64,000 bases of DNA from Tridacna crocea. Its lineage: Eukaryota > Mollusca > Bivalvia > Cardiida > Cardiidae. The stretch spans positions 28,528,296 through 28,592,295 of the forward strand of contig OX031068.1 in assembly GCA_943736015.1 (NCBI GenBank), written 5' to 3'. Numbering within the stretch: the stretch's first letter is position 1; each line of letters begins with the position of its first letter. This document shows, in pieces, positions 1 through 10,577 of the stretch. The position numbers and the translations under genes are program-made. The notes beneath the pieces were generated by a model. The model was not told where the DNA came from. It did not search any database and worked only from the letters and a program-made list of their open reading frames with translations.

Positions 1-655
1 ATTAGTCGAAGACCATCCAACAACAAGAGAATTTTGAGATTTAATATGGCACAGGTTGAAACACAGTCTATTTTTACAATTGAGCAATTCGCTCATTTCC
101 ATACCAGATGACACAGACGAAGCTTCAAACATAGCGTCCGAAGAAGACATTAAGGAAAACAATTATTTTTTTGTTATGTTATGGAATTTAACCCATTACC
201 ACACAATCCCTACTTTTGACGCCCCTGAGAAAGAAACCTTTTGAAAACTCTGTGGGAAAAGGAGAAAATGCTGGTAACCAGCATTTTCTCCTTTTCCCAC
301 TGTGTTTTCTACCCTTCACAGAACAAATTTCAATATTTCAGTAACCTTTATTTTGTTGTCTGCGAATGCTTTCAATTTGGACCAGTCTAAAATTTTCTTG
401 TGTGGTAAAGATTTAAATGCCATTAGTCATGTACCTGTCACTTTACATTCCCACAATGCTTTTTTATCTTTGGCACGAAATCTAAAAATATCTTAAGAGG
501 CTACGTAGACTTTTATGGCAACACCACCCCTCATTTTTTTTTTTGTAATTTTATGATTCTGAATTATTTATGATTTGTATTGTTGTTTCATATAATATAC
601 ATGTATTATATACCTTTTAATTTGGTGAGATGCAAAAAATCTAAATATCCACCCC
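1..655 (+). repeat. AAAGGTGG-end repeat, copy 1 (cut by window edge), with nested MITE
   Basis: The sequence matches the inner and right parts of the complete copy at 60677-61216, including GACGAAGCTTCAAACATAGC and the AAATATCCACCCCT end. Its left end lies outside the window. A TTAA MITE sits inside it at 192-412. Confidence 0.8.
192..412 (+). mobile_element. TTAA MITE, subfamily A, with a datable empty site
   Basis: A 221 bp element between TTAA 188-191 and TTAA 413-416. Its palindrome is centred near 273. The host repeat reads GGAATTTAA then ATGCCATTAG on either side; the unoccupied relative at 60966-60982 has one TTAA there. This shows the target duplication directly. Confidence 0.93.
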
Positions 656-660
656 TAAGT

Positions 661-822
661 GACATTGCAACACTTTACCATCTAATTTTGAGTTTCACCA
701 GCTCTAGAGAGGAAAGGTTTTTGAAAATATTGTGGAAAAAGGAGAAACTGCTTGTAACCAGCATTTTCTCTACTAACCATGATGTTTTCTCAAATTTTAA
801 ATTGAGAAATTATCTTTAGATT
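661..822 (+). mobile_element. TTAA MITE, subfamily A, decayed
   Basis: Core recognisable at 716-795, with the second half of the right palindrome arm replaced (TCTCTACTAACCATG). The right arm and terminal repeat are lost. Confidence 0.6.
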
Positions 823-910
823 AGCAATCTGGTAATATTTCCAAAATGGGCCAATCTAAAATTATCTCATTTTGTGAATAGTTGAATTTAAAATGTGAGA
901 AAACATCATT

Positions 911-1093
911 TACCATATGATAAAATTGTAGACATGTCCAAATTGAAAGCATTTTCAGAATAACAAAATAAATGTGACTCAAAAATTGAAACTTGACTTT
1001 AGACTTTACCAGCATTTTCTGCTTTTCCCATAATGTTTTCAGAAGGCTTCTTTCTCAGGGTGACGTTACAACCAGGGATTGTTTGGTAAAGGG
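911..1093 (-). mobile_element. TTAA MITE, subfamily A, palindrome left arm deleted
   Basis: Left arm (CATGTCCAAATTGAAAGC) and right arm up to GGTAAAGGG and TTAA 1094-1097 are present; the left half of the palindrome is missing, leaving ACCAGCATTTTCTGC. Confidence 0.75.
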
Positions 1094-1097
1094 TTAA

Positions 1098-1556
1098 GAA
1101 ATCTGGTTCAAGAAGACACAGCCATTAACATGAGGGTAAAGAATTAAAGTAAGTCAAAGATAAAGGGGATATTACCCAGTTGGGAATAATACCTAATTTA
1201 TCAGTGAAAAAATGTTTTGTCACAGTAAAAAGCAGGTTAATCCTAAAAGCCCTTTTCCCATCATCTCTTAAGTTCTTTTGTTGCCAGTGCAGATCAAAGA
1301 TTAGACTGGATAAAACAGTCATTTATATACATGTAGTGTGGCCTTCGAGCTATTCTGTCCACTTTGTACTGACTTGCTAAACAAAAAGCATCTCTCATAC
1401 TGCACTTATTTTAGTCCTATTTCCAGACTGACAAAGGCGGTGCATGCCAGTGTCAATGCTGGACTACATTTGCTTGATTTTCAGCCAAAACTCTAAGTGA
1501 AAAAAGGGGTATGAACTGTGTCAAAAATATGACGGTTAATTGACCTTTCTGTAAAA
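1098..1556. other. Non-repeat spacer, no feature seen
   Basis: No open coding-like frame with splice sites and no recognised repeat, apart from a short SINE-like phrase (CAGTGTCAATGCTGGACTAC) near 1450-1470. Confidence 0.4.
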
Positions 1557-1560
1557 TTAA

Positions 1561-1781
1561 CCCATTACCACACAATCCCTACTTTTGACGCCCCCGAGAA
1601 AGAAGCCTTCAGAAAACATTGTGGGAAAAGGAGAAAATGCTGGAAACCAGCATTTTCTCCTTTTCCCACAATGTTTTCTACCCTTCACTAAACAAATTTC
1701 AAATTTTCAGTCACTTTTATTTTGTCGTCTGCAAATGCTTCCAATTTGGACCAGTCTAAAATATTGTCGTTTGGTAATGGG
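1561..1781 (+). mobile_element. TTAA MITE, subfamily A, complete
   Basis: Flanked by TTAA 1557-1560 and 1782-1785. Ends CCCATTACC / GGTAATGGG. Palindrome intact with centre TGGAAACCA. Confidence 0.92.
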
Positions 1782-1785
1782 TTAA

Positions 1786-2148
1786 TGTGAGTTTGGCAAG
1801 CCCCCTTAGTAATTCGCTATATTGGTTATCAAGTCTGATAAGCTAACCAGAAATTGTGTCAGACTTTTTTGTTTACATGAAGCCCAATGCTGTGTCTTCA
1901 TTTGCCGATAAGACCTTGGTAGACCTGTCAATCAAAATCAGCAGAAAGGTCAATTAGCATACTGGTATAGGTTCCTCTGTTGATAGAAAACAATTTGTCC
2001 AAATTTTAATTAAATAGCAATCTCATAAAATGTCAAACAATTTGCACAGTGACAACAGAAATCATGCCAGCACTACAACAACAACTTGACCTTTTTCTTC
2101 AAAAACAGCCATGCTAGAAAGGTCTACTGGGCTTATGCAGTGGTCCTC
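1786..2148. other. Non-repeat spacer, no feature seen
   Basis: No recognised repeat or supported exon. Confidence 0.35.
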
Positions 2149-2345
2149 CTTACCAAACGACAAAATTTTGGACAAATCCAAATTGAAAACCTTTGCAGAC
2201 AACAAAATAAATGTGAATCAAAAATTGAAATTTGATTTTGGAAGGGCAGAAAACATTGTGGGAAAAGGAGAAAATGCTCAGCAGCTGGTTACCAGCACTT
2301 TCTCCTTTTCCCAGAATTTTTTCAAAAGGCTTTTTTGTTAGGGTC
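2149..2345 (-). mobile_element. TTAA MITE, subfamily A, right end lost
   Basis: Starts at TTACCAAACGAC. The centre carries an inserted CAGCAGC at the dyad (GCTCAGCAGCTGGTTACC). The right terminal repeat is degraded. Confidence 0.7.
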
Positions 2346-2396
2346 GTTAAATGATTCGGGACTCAGTGTGATCAACGTTAAACTCTTAAGTCTTAA

Positions 2397-2607
2397 CAAA
2401 ACACAACAATACTTGAGATTAAATTGTCCAAATTGAGAGCATTAATTTTACAGACCACAGGATAAATGTGATTCAATTTTTTTTTTTATATCAACGCTGT
2501 GGAGTAAGGAGAAAATGCTCCTGCACTTTCTTCTTTTTCCACAATGTTTTCAAAAGTCTTCTCTGTTTAAGGTTGTTAAAACTTCAGGTTTTATGGTAAA
2601 GGCTTTC
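2397..2607 (-). mobile_element. TTAA MITE, subfamily A, decayed
   Basis: Both arms are recognisable (TTGTCCAAATTGAGAGC; ATGGTAAAGG), but the palindrome is shortened and interrupted by a poly-T run at 2477-2487. Confidence 0.6.
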
Positions 2608-2847
2608 AGACAGCAAACCTTAACATGTGTCAAAAAAAAACATTTGCATGCAATAAGTTTGGATTAAATGATGGAAAATGTCTTTGAAGGGAAGCTAACA
2701 TTACCAAAAACTGAGCAAGCTATGGTAACCAGATGATGATCAAGAACACTGCAGTTAGATTCCAAAGCAGGATCAAACAATCTTCTAGTCTGCCTGTCCT
2801 TATTGGTAAAACTTTGGTGAGGGCAAGTAGATTATCCTTCCTTATTT

Positions 2848-3285
2848 CCTGCTCTCCGGTAGGATATCGAGAAATAGCAGTGAAAATGTTTTTCGATATT
2901 CCATGGGCATGACAAGTGAAAATACTGATTTTTACATTCTATTTACCGAGGTAAATTGTGCTTGACTCAAAACCAGTTGGAAATATGACATCATTTACCT
3001 TATATCTTGCACTTACCATAATATTGTAATGCATTGCTACATGTATGTGGGAGGGGTATGCCACAGGGAATAACTGAAAAGAACTGTATTGGATTTAGAT
3101 ATTTAAGCTCCTCCCAGAAAGGGTTAAAAGCATGAAATAAATAGATTTTTTTTTTCGGTGAAAGATCAAAATTTATTTTATCTCATGAACACCATCAGTA
3201 ATATTTTCACGAGTGGCACAGCCAAGAGTGAAATATTACAAATGGTGTTCACTCAATAAAGGAATTTCGATCTTTCACCGAACAA
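2848..3285. repeat. Repeat with GGTGAAAGATC hairpin, copy 1
   Basis: Matches 42698-43035 and 53503-53925. Its right part is an inverted repeat in which TCGGTGAAAGATC near 3158 mirrors GATCTTTCACCGA near 3272, with ATGAACACCATCAGTAATATT mirrored inside it. The left part holds GTAGGATATCGAGAAATAGC. Confidence 0.75.
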
Positions 3286-3289
3286 ACAA

Positions 3290-3550
3290 ATACATGTATC
3301 CTCTATTTGTCTAACTGTAGGACAAGTGCAAAATGGCACTGGAGAACAATCAAGAATTCTGAAATTTTTTGGACCCTGCAAAGCTCAGCTGCAGTTGCTT
3401 TTAGTGGAAATTCTATATCTAAGGGGCATAACTGTGTCATAAATTATATTTTGATTATCACCTACCTTTGCTGTATGGGTTATTGTATGAATAATGAAAC
3501 TTAAAACCCGAGGTAACAGGTGAACAAAAGATATGTGCAACTTGGCAGCT
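3290..3550. other. Unassigned spacer
   Basis: No repeat match or supported exon seen. Confidence 0.3.
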
Positions 3551-3767
3551 TTTTACCTTGGTTTAGAATTTTAATGCCGCTAAGGAAGAAGCCTTTTGAA
3601 AACATTGTGGGAAAAAAAGAAAATGCTGGTAACCAGCATCGACTCTTTTTCCCACAAAGTTTTCTACCCTATCAAGGCAAAATTGCACAATTTGAGCCAC
3701 TCTGAAATTGTCATCTGCAAATGCTTTCAACTTGGATAGGTCTGAAATTTTGCTGTGTGGTAATAGG
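3551..3767 (+). mobile_element. TTAA MITE, subfamily A
   Basis: Right TTAA 3768-3771. The right palindrome arm has diverged (GCATCGACTCTTTTTCCC). The left terminus is TTACCTTGG, the flanking TTAA is lost. Confidence 0.75.
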
Positions 3768-4064
3768 TTAATTTTTCTTCCAGCAAATAACACTTGAACA
3801 CACTATACAGTCACAGATTGTTAACTTCACAATAATTTCCATATTTTAAAATAGTATGATATAAATTAAAATGCATTTTGACTCCAAAATTATCTACTTT
3901 TCACTGCCTTTATGGGGCCCTTAAAACAAGAATACTTGTAAAGGGTGATTTGGCAAAATGAGAAGTCCGTATTCCATCTAAAATTAGTAAATTATGTCAT
4001 AAAGTATACTTTTCAAAATATAGAACAGAAAGGAAGTATTATTATCATTATGCAGTGTTTTTTA

Positions 4065-4300
4065 CCCATAACACTTTGCTGAGCAATAAAATTTTAGATC
4101 TGTCCGAATTCAAAGCATTTGCAGACGACAATTTAAATAGGCCTCATATGATGATTCTGTCTTTGGTGAGTTAGAAAACATTGTGGGAAAAGTAGAAATT
4201 TGAAAATGCCGTTTACAAGCATTTTCTCCTTTTCCCTCAATATTTTTAAAAGTCTCTTGTCCAGTATCAGGTGTTAAAGGTCTGGGTTGTGTAGTAAATG
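4065..4300 (-). mobile_element. TTAA MITE, subfamily A, diverged
   Basis: Core at 4165-4250 contains a short insertion in the left arm (AAATTTGAAAATGCC). Terminal repeats are weak. Confidence 0.65.
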
Positions 4301-4304
4301 GATA

Positions 4305-4515
4305 GCACTTTACTAAAAACCCATGTATTTTAAAGACCCTACAGATCTATAAGAAGACTTTTGTAAAAGATATTATTGGGAAAAGACCAAAATGTTCCTA
4401 ACCAAGTATTTTTTCCTGTACTGGCCATGTCTTTTATTCTTTTCAAGAAAACCCCCATCATTTGAGAAAATTTGAATTTGGTCAGTCTTACTGCATATAC
4501 ATGTAATTCGAATAC
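4305..4515 (+). mobile_element. TTAA MITE, subfamily A, heavily decayed
   Basis: The arm order is kept (AAGAAGACTTTTG, TATTATTGGGAAAAG) but the palindrome no longer pairs well. Confidence 0.45.
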
Positions 4516-4622
4516 ATGTCTTCAAATTTATCATCAGTAAAGTGTTTAAATCTTAACCAAATGACAAAACTTTTGACAGGACCAAAAGATTTGCAGATGA
4601 AAAATTATAATTTTGCTTTTAA

Positions 4623-4836
4623 CTCATTACCAAACAACAATTAGGCCTGTCCAAATCGAAGGCATTTGCAGATGACAAAATAAAAGTGACTTAAATCTTG
4701 AATTTGTTTTTTGAAGGGTAGAAAACATTGTGGGAAAAGGAGAAAATCATGGTTACCAGCATTTTCTCCTTTTCCCACTGTTTTCTAAAGGCTTCTTTTA
4801 CAGGGTCGTCAAAAGTAGGGATTGTGTGGTAATGGG
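4623..4836 (-). mobile_element. TTAA MITE, subfamily A, complete
   Basis: TTAA 4619-4622 and 4837-4840; ends CTCATTACC / GGTAATGGG. The left arm at the dyad reads AAATCATGG instead of AAATGCTGG. Confidence 0.88.
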
Positions 4837-4859
4837 TTAAATGGTGATTTCTGTATTAG

Positions 4860-4968
4860 ATAGGGTAGAAAACATTCATTATCAGTATTTTTCTCCTTTT
4901 CCCACATTTTTTTTCATAAGTATTGTCTGTCGGGGCTATTAAAAGTCAGAATTATATGGTAAAGAGTT
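4860..4968 (-). mobile_element. TTAA MITE, right half only
   Basis: Begins in the arm before the palindrome (TAGGGTAGAAAACATTCATT) and ends ATGGTAAAGAGTTG. Confidence 0.6.
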
Positions 4969-5264
4969 GTATTATTCAAATAAATATATTCTGATTAAAA
5001 AACACTACTGATAATAAAGGTATTTCATTCTATGCAATATTTATAACATACCCAACATGGACCATCAACACATCAAACTGGTAATTTTTCCAATCTGATC
5101 ATACTCTACACATCAACAAGTTCATTAATTTTATACCATCTCTCACCCTTCTACAGATTTGAATTTCATTGACTAATAGGAGTACATGAAATGGGCCTAA
5201 AATTCCCATTTCTGTTCTGTCGTCAGCAATATTTCCACAAGGAATTTGTTCCTTATTCTGTTAA

Positions 5265-5481
5265 CTCATTACCTAATGACAATATTTTAGGCTTGTCCAA
5301 ATCAAAAGCATTTATAGACAAAAAAATAAAAGTGACTGAAAATTTGAAATTTGTTTTTTGACTGGAAGAAAACATTGTGGGAAAAGGAGAAAATGCTGGC
5401 TCCAGCATTTTCTTTTTCCACAATGTTTTCAAAAGGCTTCTTTCTCAGTGTTGTCAAAAGTAGGGATATTGTGGTAATGGG
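5265..5481 (-). mobile_element. TTAA MITE, subfamily A, complete
   Basis: TTAA 5261-5264 and 5482-5485. Dyad reads GCTGGCTCCAGC, having lost the central TTA. Confidence 0.88.
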
Positions 5482-5584
5482 TTAAATAACTGATCGAATT
5501 TTCAGTTTGATAGTAAACAACCAAAATATTACTATTTCAGAAGTACTGTTTATGGGGAATAATATCTCCTTATTGGACTCATAT

Positions 5585-5645
5585 TAATGTAGATCCAAGA
5601 TCAGACTGCATATTCTGTGCAGTCTGATCTTGATCTACACAATCT
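5585..5645. repeat. Short palindrome GATCAGACTGCA..TGCAGTCTGATC
   Basis: An imperfect hairpin in which GATCAGACTGCATATTC pairs with the following TGTGCAGTCTGATC. It is related to the CAGGCTGAC palindromes elsewhere and to the TTAA element at 52075-52293. Confidence 0.55.
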
Positions 5646-5749
5646 AGAAAAGATAAGTAAGTCACACTTAGAAGCCTACAAGTTGAAACAATACTGAATT
5701 TTTTGTTCACAGAAAACTGTTTTATTTCTGTTTCAGTTTTGATCTTTTA

Positions 5750-6035
5750 ACAGTTAACAAAATTTTACACTAGTCCAAAACTCCAAGCTTTTGCAGACGA
5801 CAAGTTAATTGTGGATTGAAAACTAAGCTTCATCTTTGAAAGCACAGAAAATATCATGGGAAAAGGAGAATATTGCTGGTTAACAGTAACATGAAACTGT
5901 TTTATAAAGAACACGCAACATTGTGGGAAAAGAAGAAAATAATGAAAACCAGCACTTTCTCTCTTTCCCGCAATTTTTTTCCAAAAGCTTCTTTCTCTAA
6001 GTCTTTAATATTTTACCACACAATACAAAGATTTA
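5750..6035 (-). mobile_element. Two fused partial TTAA MITEs
   Basis: A left half (5751-5880: CTAGTCCAAAACTCC.., AAAATATCATGGGAAAAGG) is followed by a second core at 5925-5995. No clean TTAA boundary remains. Confidence 0.55.
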
Positions 6036-6070
6036 ACAACCAAAGGGAAAAGTAGCTTTGATTACATTAA

Positions 6071-6291
6071 CCCTTTCCCAAACGACGAACTTTTGGACTA
6101 GACCAAATTGAAAGCATCTGCAGACGACAATACAACTCTTGCTGAAAAGATGATTTCTGTCTATGATAGGGTAGAAAACATTGTGGGAAAAGGAGAAAAT
6201 GCTGGTATCCAGCATTTTCTCCTTTTCCCACAATGTTTTCAAAAGGCCACTGTTCCAGGCCTGTAAAAACCACGGATTGTTTGGCAAAGGG
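6071..6291 (-). mobile_element. TTAA MITE, subfamily B, complete
   Basis: TTAA 6067-6070 and 6292-6295; ends CCCTTTCCC / GGCAAAGGG. Subfamily markers are GACTAGACCAAATTGAAAGC and CTCTTGCTGAAAAGATGATT. The core palindrome is perfect except for the centre (GGTATCCAG). Confidence 0.92.
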
Positions 6292-6295
6292 TTAA

Positions 6296-6452
6296 GGAAA
6301 AAGGAGAAACTGCTGGTAGACAGCATTTTTTTCTTTTCTATACCATGTTCTGTACCCTATTAATGGCAAATTGCCATAATTTGAGACCTAATGTCATGAA
6401 TTATGTTCCCTGCAATTGCTTCCAAAGTCTAAAATGTTTTCATTTGCTAAAC
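6296..6452 (+). mobile_element. TTAA MITE, right half
   Basis: Begins inside the palindrome (GGAGAAACTGCTGGTAGAC) and keeps the CTACCCTA-type right arm. It abuts the subfamily B copy at its left. Confidence 0.55.
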
Positions 6453-6561
6453 AGATGAATAAAAAAAAATAAAAGCAATGTTCCAGCTGTTTGGCATGTT
6501 ACTTTTCCACAAAACTAGCAAAAAGCATTAAACACATAAAAATCAATATAGGAACTCCATT

Positions 6562-6757
6562 ATCCCTTAACCAGATGACAAAATTATAGACTTGTCCGAA
6601 TCCAAAGTGATTTGCGAACAACATAATGAAATTTGGCTCAGATACTGGAGTTTGTCTGTAAAATACTAGAAAACATTGTGGAAAAAGGAGAAAATGCTGG
6701 TAACCAGCATTTTCTCCTTTTTTCATAATGTTTTCAGAAGTCTAAATCTTGAAAGTT
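6562..6757 (-). mobile_element. TTAA MITE, subfamily A, right arm cut by the next copy
   Basis: Palindrome intact at 6670-6735; the right arm stops at the TTAA of the next copy. Confidence 0.75.
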
Positions 6758-6762
6758 TTTAA

Positions 6763-6983
6763 CCCATTACCACACAATCCCTACTTTTGACACCCCTCAG
6801 AATGAAGCCTTTAGAAAACATTGTGGGAAAAGGAGAAAATGCTGGTAACCAGCATTTTCTCCTTTTCCCACAATGTTTTCTACCCTTCACAAATAAAATT
6901 TCAAATTTTCAGTCACTTTTATTTTGTTGTCTGCAAATGCTTTCAATTTGGACCAGTCTAAAATTTTGTTGTTTGGTAATGGG
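6763..6983 (+). mobile_element. TTAA MITE, subfamily A, complete
   Basis: TTAA 6759-6762 and 6984-6987. The palindrome is fully intact. Nearly identical to the copies at 1561 and 54270, so among the younger copies. Confidence 0.93.
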
Positions 6984-7134
6984 TTAAAAGCTGTAGTTGT
7001 GTGGTTAAGTGTTAAAATAACCCAAATGAGAAAAGGAAGATATAAACAATGCTATAGGTGTTTGTTGTAAGTGCTTTCTCACAAAATACTGCATTATTGC
7101 TGTAATTTGATCATCATGGGCTTCTACTCTTATT

Positions 7135-7295
7135 GCAAGACAAAATTTTAGACTTGTCCACATATGGAAATACTGGCAAATGACAAAATTAATATGACTC
7201 AATGATTGAAATTTGACCAGGGAAGGATGGAAAACAATGTGGAAAAAGGAAAAAAAATGCTGCTAACAAAGTTTTGAAAAAGTTGTCTTTCCCTT
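7135..7295 (-). mobile_element. TTAA MITE, left half
   Basis: ACAAAATTTTAGACTTGTCC through the palindrome left arm; the right palindrome arm is deleted. Confidence 0.6.
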
Positions 7296-7303
7296 GTCAT
7301 TTA

Positions 7304-7530
7304 CCTTTTATAAAACAACAAAATTGAATGAATCAGAATGGTCCAAATTGAAAACAGTGCAGTTGACAAAATGGAGGTGGCCCAAATGACTATATTTGTC
7401 CTTGATAGTATAGAAAACAATTTAGGAAAAGGAAAAAATGCTGGTTACAATCATTTTCTCCTTTTTCCACAATGTTTTCAAAAACTCTCTTTTTCTGGGC
7501 TTTGAAAAGTGAGCATCGTCTGGTAATTGG
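7304..7530 (-). mobile_element. TTAA MITE, subfamily A, diverged
   Basis: Right TTAA 7531-7534 with GGTAATTGG. The dyad reads GCTGGTTACAATCA, so the centre is mutated on one side. Confidence 0.72.
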
Positions 7531-7599
7531 TTAAAAGTTGGAATTCTGTGGAAAAAAAATAAAAATAAATGAGCTTTTGTTTGAATGTAAAACCTATTT

Positions 7600-7955
7600 C
7601 TATCACATAACCTCCCTTGTTATTATATTGTGGGAAAGGAGAAAATGCTGGACACTAATGAGCATTTACTTCTTTTCTCACAATTTTCATGAGAACTTTC
7701 CTCAAAGGTTATTAAACTTGGAGTCATTGGCTAAAGGGTTAAATGAATAGGAAACATTGTGGGAATGGAGGACATGCTCCTTTTCTCACAAAGTTTCCAA
7801 GAGCCCTCTCTGTTCACTGGTTGTATAGACACAGGATTGTTTGGTTGAGGGTTTAACAATGATAGGAAACATTTTGCGTGAAGAAGTAATCAGCATTTTC
7901 TCCTTTTCCAACCATGTTTAAAAAAAGTCCTCTTCCACAGGAATTTATTGGTAAA
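7600..7955. mobile_element. Three consecutive decayed TTAA MITE fragments
   Basis: Cores at 7626-7690, 7750-7800 and 7865-7915, with right ends CTAAAGGGTTAA at 7731-7742 and GAGGGTTTAA near 7846-7855. They look like successive partial insertions or deletions. Confidence 0.5.
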
Positions 7956-8042
7956 TCATTTATGGTTTAAAGTACACCAGAGATACCTCATATTTAGGCT
8001 AAAAACAATAACTTTACATATTCCTACATGGTCTAATCTTAA

Positions 8043-8243
8043 TCCCTTATTTATCACAGGAAGAGGCCTTTTGAAAACAATGTTGGAAAAAGAGACAAAT
8101 GCTGGTAACCAGCATTTTCTCCTTTTCCCACAATATTTTTCCTCCTCTTCCATACAAATTTCAAATTTTCAGTCACTTTTATTTTGACATCTGCAAATGC
8201 TTTCAATTTAGACCAGTCTAAAATTTGTCGTTTGGAAAAGAGT
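8043..8243 (+). mobile_element. TTAA MITE, subfamily A
   Basis: TTAA 8039-8042 and 8244-8247. Left end CCCTTATTTATCAC; centre GGTAACC intact. Confidence 0.8.
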
Positions 8244-8264
8244 TTAAAAGAGTTTAAGTGCCTT

Positions 8265-8510
8265 GGTGAGCCATGGAAGCATAGTCTGTAGCATATATGA
8301 CTTGAGACCAGGGGGTTACTGGTTTGAATCTGCTGCTAGGCCAATTTCTTTTTAAGGACTGACAATAGGGTTCATTCCCCTCCCACTACTGATTATTGTT
8401 TTCACAATGGTTATGTTGGAAAGCAGGCTGTGGCTTTGAAAGAGTATTGTATAAATTGTTGATAAAAAGACCTTCCATGATGGCATGAATAGGTGAACTG
8501 GCTTCCATGA
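8265..8510. repeat. SINE-like, tRNA-related repeat
   Basis: Contains a box B-like GGTTTGAATCTGC after GACTTGAGACCAGGGGGTT, then a CTGACAATAGGGTTCATTCC tail. This arrangement is seen again near 55640-55760, 58380-58560 and 58790-58890. No box A is clear enough to call a tRNA gene. Confidence 0.5.
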
Positions 8511-8515
8511 TTTAA

Positions 8516-8701
8516 CCCTTTAACAAACAACATAATTTAGACTAGTCCAAATTGGAAGCATTTGCACACGACAAAATAATGTGACTAAAAAATTGAAATT
8601 TGTTTTCGGAAGGGAAGAAAACATTGTGGGAAAAGGAGAAAATGCTTGTTACCAGCATTTTCTCCTTTTTCCAATGATTCCAGGGACTGTTTGGTACAGG
8701 A
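8516..8701 (-). mobile_element. TTAA MITE, subfamily A, right arm shortened
   Basis: TTAA 8512-8515 and 8702-8705. The palindrome right arm is cut after CTCCTTTTTCC and joined to CCAGGGACTGTTTGG. Confidence 0.78.
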
Positions 8702-8939
8702 TTAAACTCAGATTAGTGCGGTAAAGCGTTAAACTTACTAAAAAGTATAGAGAAATTTTACATACTTGGACTAAGCAAATGGATTGAAAATGTATGACAC
8801 ATAAATCTAGTATCTTCATGGTTTGAAGCTTATCTGCTTTGACTGGTATCTGTCAGGCAACTGGTTCAAACCCCAACAGGACTCAATAGGACTCCTTCAT
8901 TGTTTACACTCTAGCCACTTGCAACTAGATAAGCACCAT

Positions 8940-9230
8940 ACTCTATGAAAAAAGGGCTAAATGCATCCGCAAAAAGCATCGACCCATGTCAGTCTGCGCA
9001 ATCTGTGCACACTGACATTGAGGGCCAAAACCGTTTGCTATCAGTCAGTTCACTGCAGCTTAAAGGACCAGTTTACTTCATGATTCAATAGGTTGTTATA
9101 CAAAATGGATTGCTTGGTGTCACGCATCACGAAAATGAAAATACGTAGCCCCTATTTGTAAGAGCATGGCTCATATTATTTTCTGCAAGTTTGCAATTAC
9201 TGATGATCTACATCGTGTTTCATAACAGGT
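8940..9230. repeat. CAGTCTGCGCA..GCACACTGAC palindromic repeat
   Basis: Core GTCAGTCTGCGCAATCTGTG is followed by its inverted partner CACACTGAC. Flanks (ATGCATCCGCAAAAAGCATC; AGGACCAGTTTACTTCATGA) recur at 11690-11850, 31690-31860 and 59440-59690. Confidence 0.6.
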
Positions 9231-9244
9231 GTAGATGGACTTTA

Positions 9245-9440
9245 CCCTTTACCAAACAATCACAGGTTTTCACAACCCTTACAAAGAAGCCTTCTGAAAA
9301 CATTGTGGTAAAAGGAGAAAATGATTGTAACAACATTTTCTACCTAATCACAGTTAGAAATCATATGACCAAGATTTAACATGTTGTCTGTAGATGCTTT
9401 GAAATTGGTCCAGTACACCAAAAATTTGTCATTTGGTAAA
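9245..9440 (+). mobile_element. TTAA MITE, subfamily A, dyad shortened
   Basis: Ends CCCTTTACC / GGTAAATAG; palindrome reduced to GATTGTAACAACATTTTCTAC.. so pairing is mostly lost. Confidence 0.7.
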
Positions 9441-9567
9441 TAGCTAAAGTATAGTATCAAGATACAGACAGAGATCACTAGCAGCAAGTACATATGCATC
9501 CATTCTCATTTTTCTGCAATATTTGTGACTCCAAGGAGACAAAGCAATCCCCAATCATTTGACTTAA

Positions 9568-9793
9568 CCCATTACAACACAACCCCTACTTTTGACACCC
9601 CTGAGAAAGAAGCCTTTAGAAAACATTGTGAGAAAAGGTGAAAATGCTGGTAACCAGCAATTTCTCCTTTTCCCACAATGCTTTCTTAGTAACCCTTCAC
9701 AAAACAAATTTCAAATTTTCAATCACTTTTATATTGTCGCCTGCAAATGCTCTCAATTTGGACATGCCTAAAATATTGTCGTTTAGTAACAAG
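9568..9793 (+). mobile_element. TTAA MITE, subfamily A, complete
   Basis: TTAA 9564-9567 and 9794-9797. A 5 bp addition (TTAGT) follows the right palindrome arm. Confidence 0.87.
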
Positions 9794-10023
9794 TTAAAGT
9801 AAACATACACTTGGCACACAGTGCAGTGGTTGAGACAATATCAAAATATTCTATTTGTTAGAGGCTCAAGTCTTTATTTAGGTAATTAATTTAGGAGAGA
9901 CAGGCATTTTTTGGCCATACCTATAAAATGTACTGACTTTTTGCCTAGTACATGTAGTCCTTTTGGTATTGATAACAAATAACTATATAGAAATTTGTGG
10001 TTTAAACTATGTAAACATGTTTA

Positions 10024-10197
10024 TTCTTAGGGCCTCTGTGGTCTAATAATTATGTGTGTTCTAAGGGCCCCTGTGGTCTAATATGTGTGTTCTAAGGGCC
10101 ACTGTGGTCTAATATGTGTGTTCTAAGGGCCACTGTGGTCTAATATGTGTGTTCTAAGGGCCACTGTGGTCTAATATGTGTGTTCTAAGGGCCACTG
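10024..10197. repeat. 31 bp minisatellite
   Basis: Five-plus tandem copies of a 31 bp unit containing CTAAGGGCCACTGTGGTC. Unit starts are exact at 10059, 10090, 10121, 10152 and 10183; the first unit is longer and diverged. Confidence 0.93.
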
Positions 10198-10199
10198 CT

Positions 10200-10577
10200 T
10201 TTTTGCAGGCAAATTTCCTGTCTATGTTTTCAAAAAAAATATTTCTTCTTCGTGTATGTAGATACAAGTGTGTGCAATCTGATCTACATCTGTCTCAAAA
10301 AGCAAATTAATTTGTGTTGCACATTCTTTGTGTTGCAGTGTTGCTCCAAAAGGAACCCTGATTTTTTTTCTTGGGATGGCAGAGGGGTTGGGGGTTCTTT
10401 TTATTACGTTTGCAGCCTTAGTAAGGGCTGATCTTGATCTACACTGTCCATTAAGAACTTTGTTTTAGTTATCATTGGCATTATGCGGGTCAAAATGTAG
10501 ACTGAAGAAAAAACTTACAATATTTTTTTTTCCAGATGACAGAACATTATATGAACATAAATCATCTACTTTAACTA
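10200..10577. other. Spacer, no feature seen
   Basis: Repeat-poor, with T-rich stretches at 10362-10370 and 10524-10533. A good acceptor-like tract ends near 10535, but no open frame follows. Confidence 0.35.
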
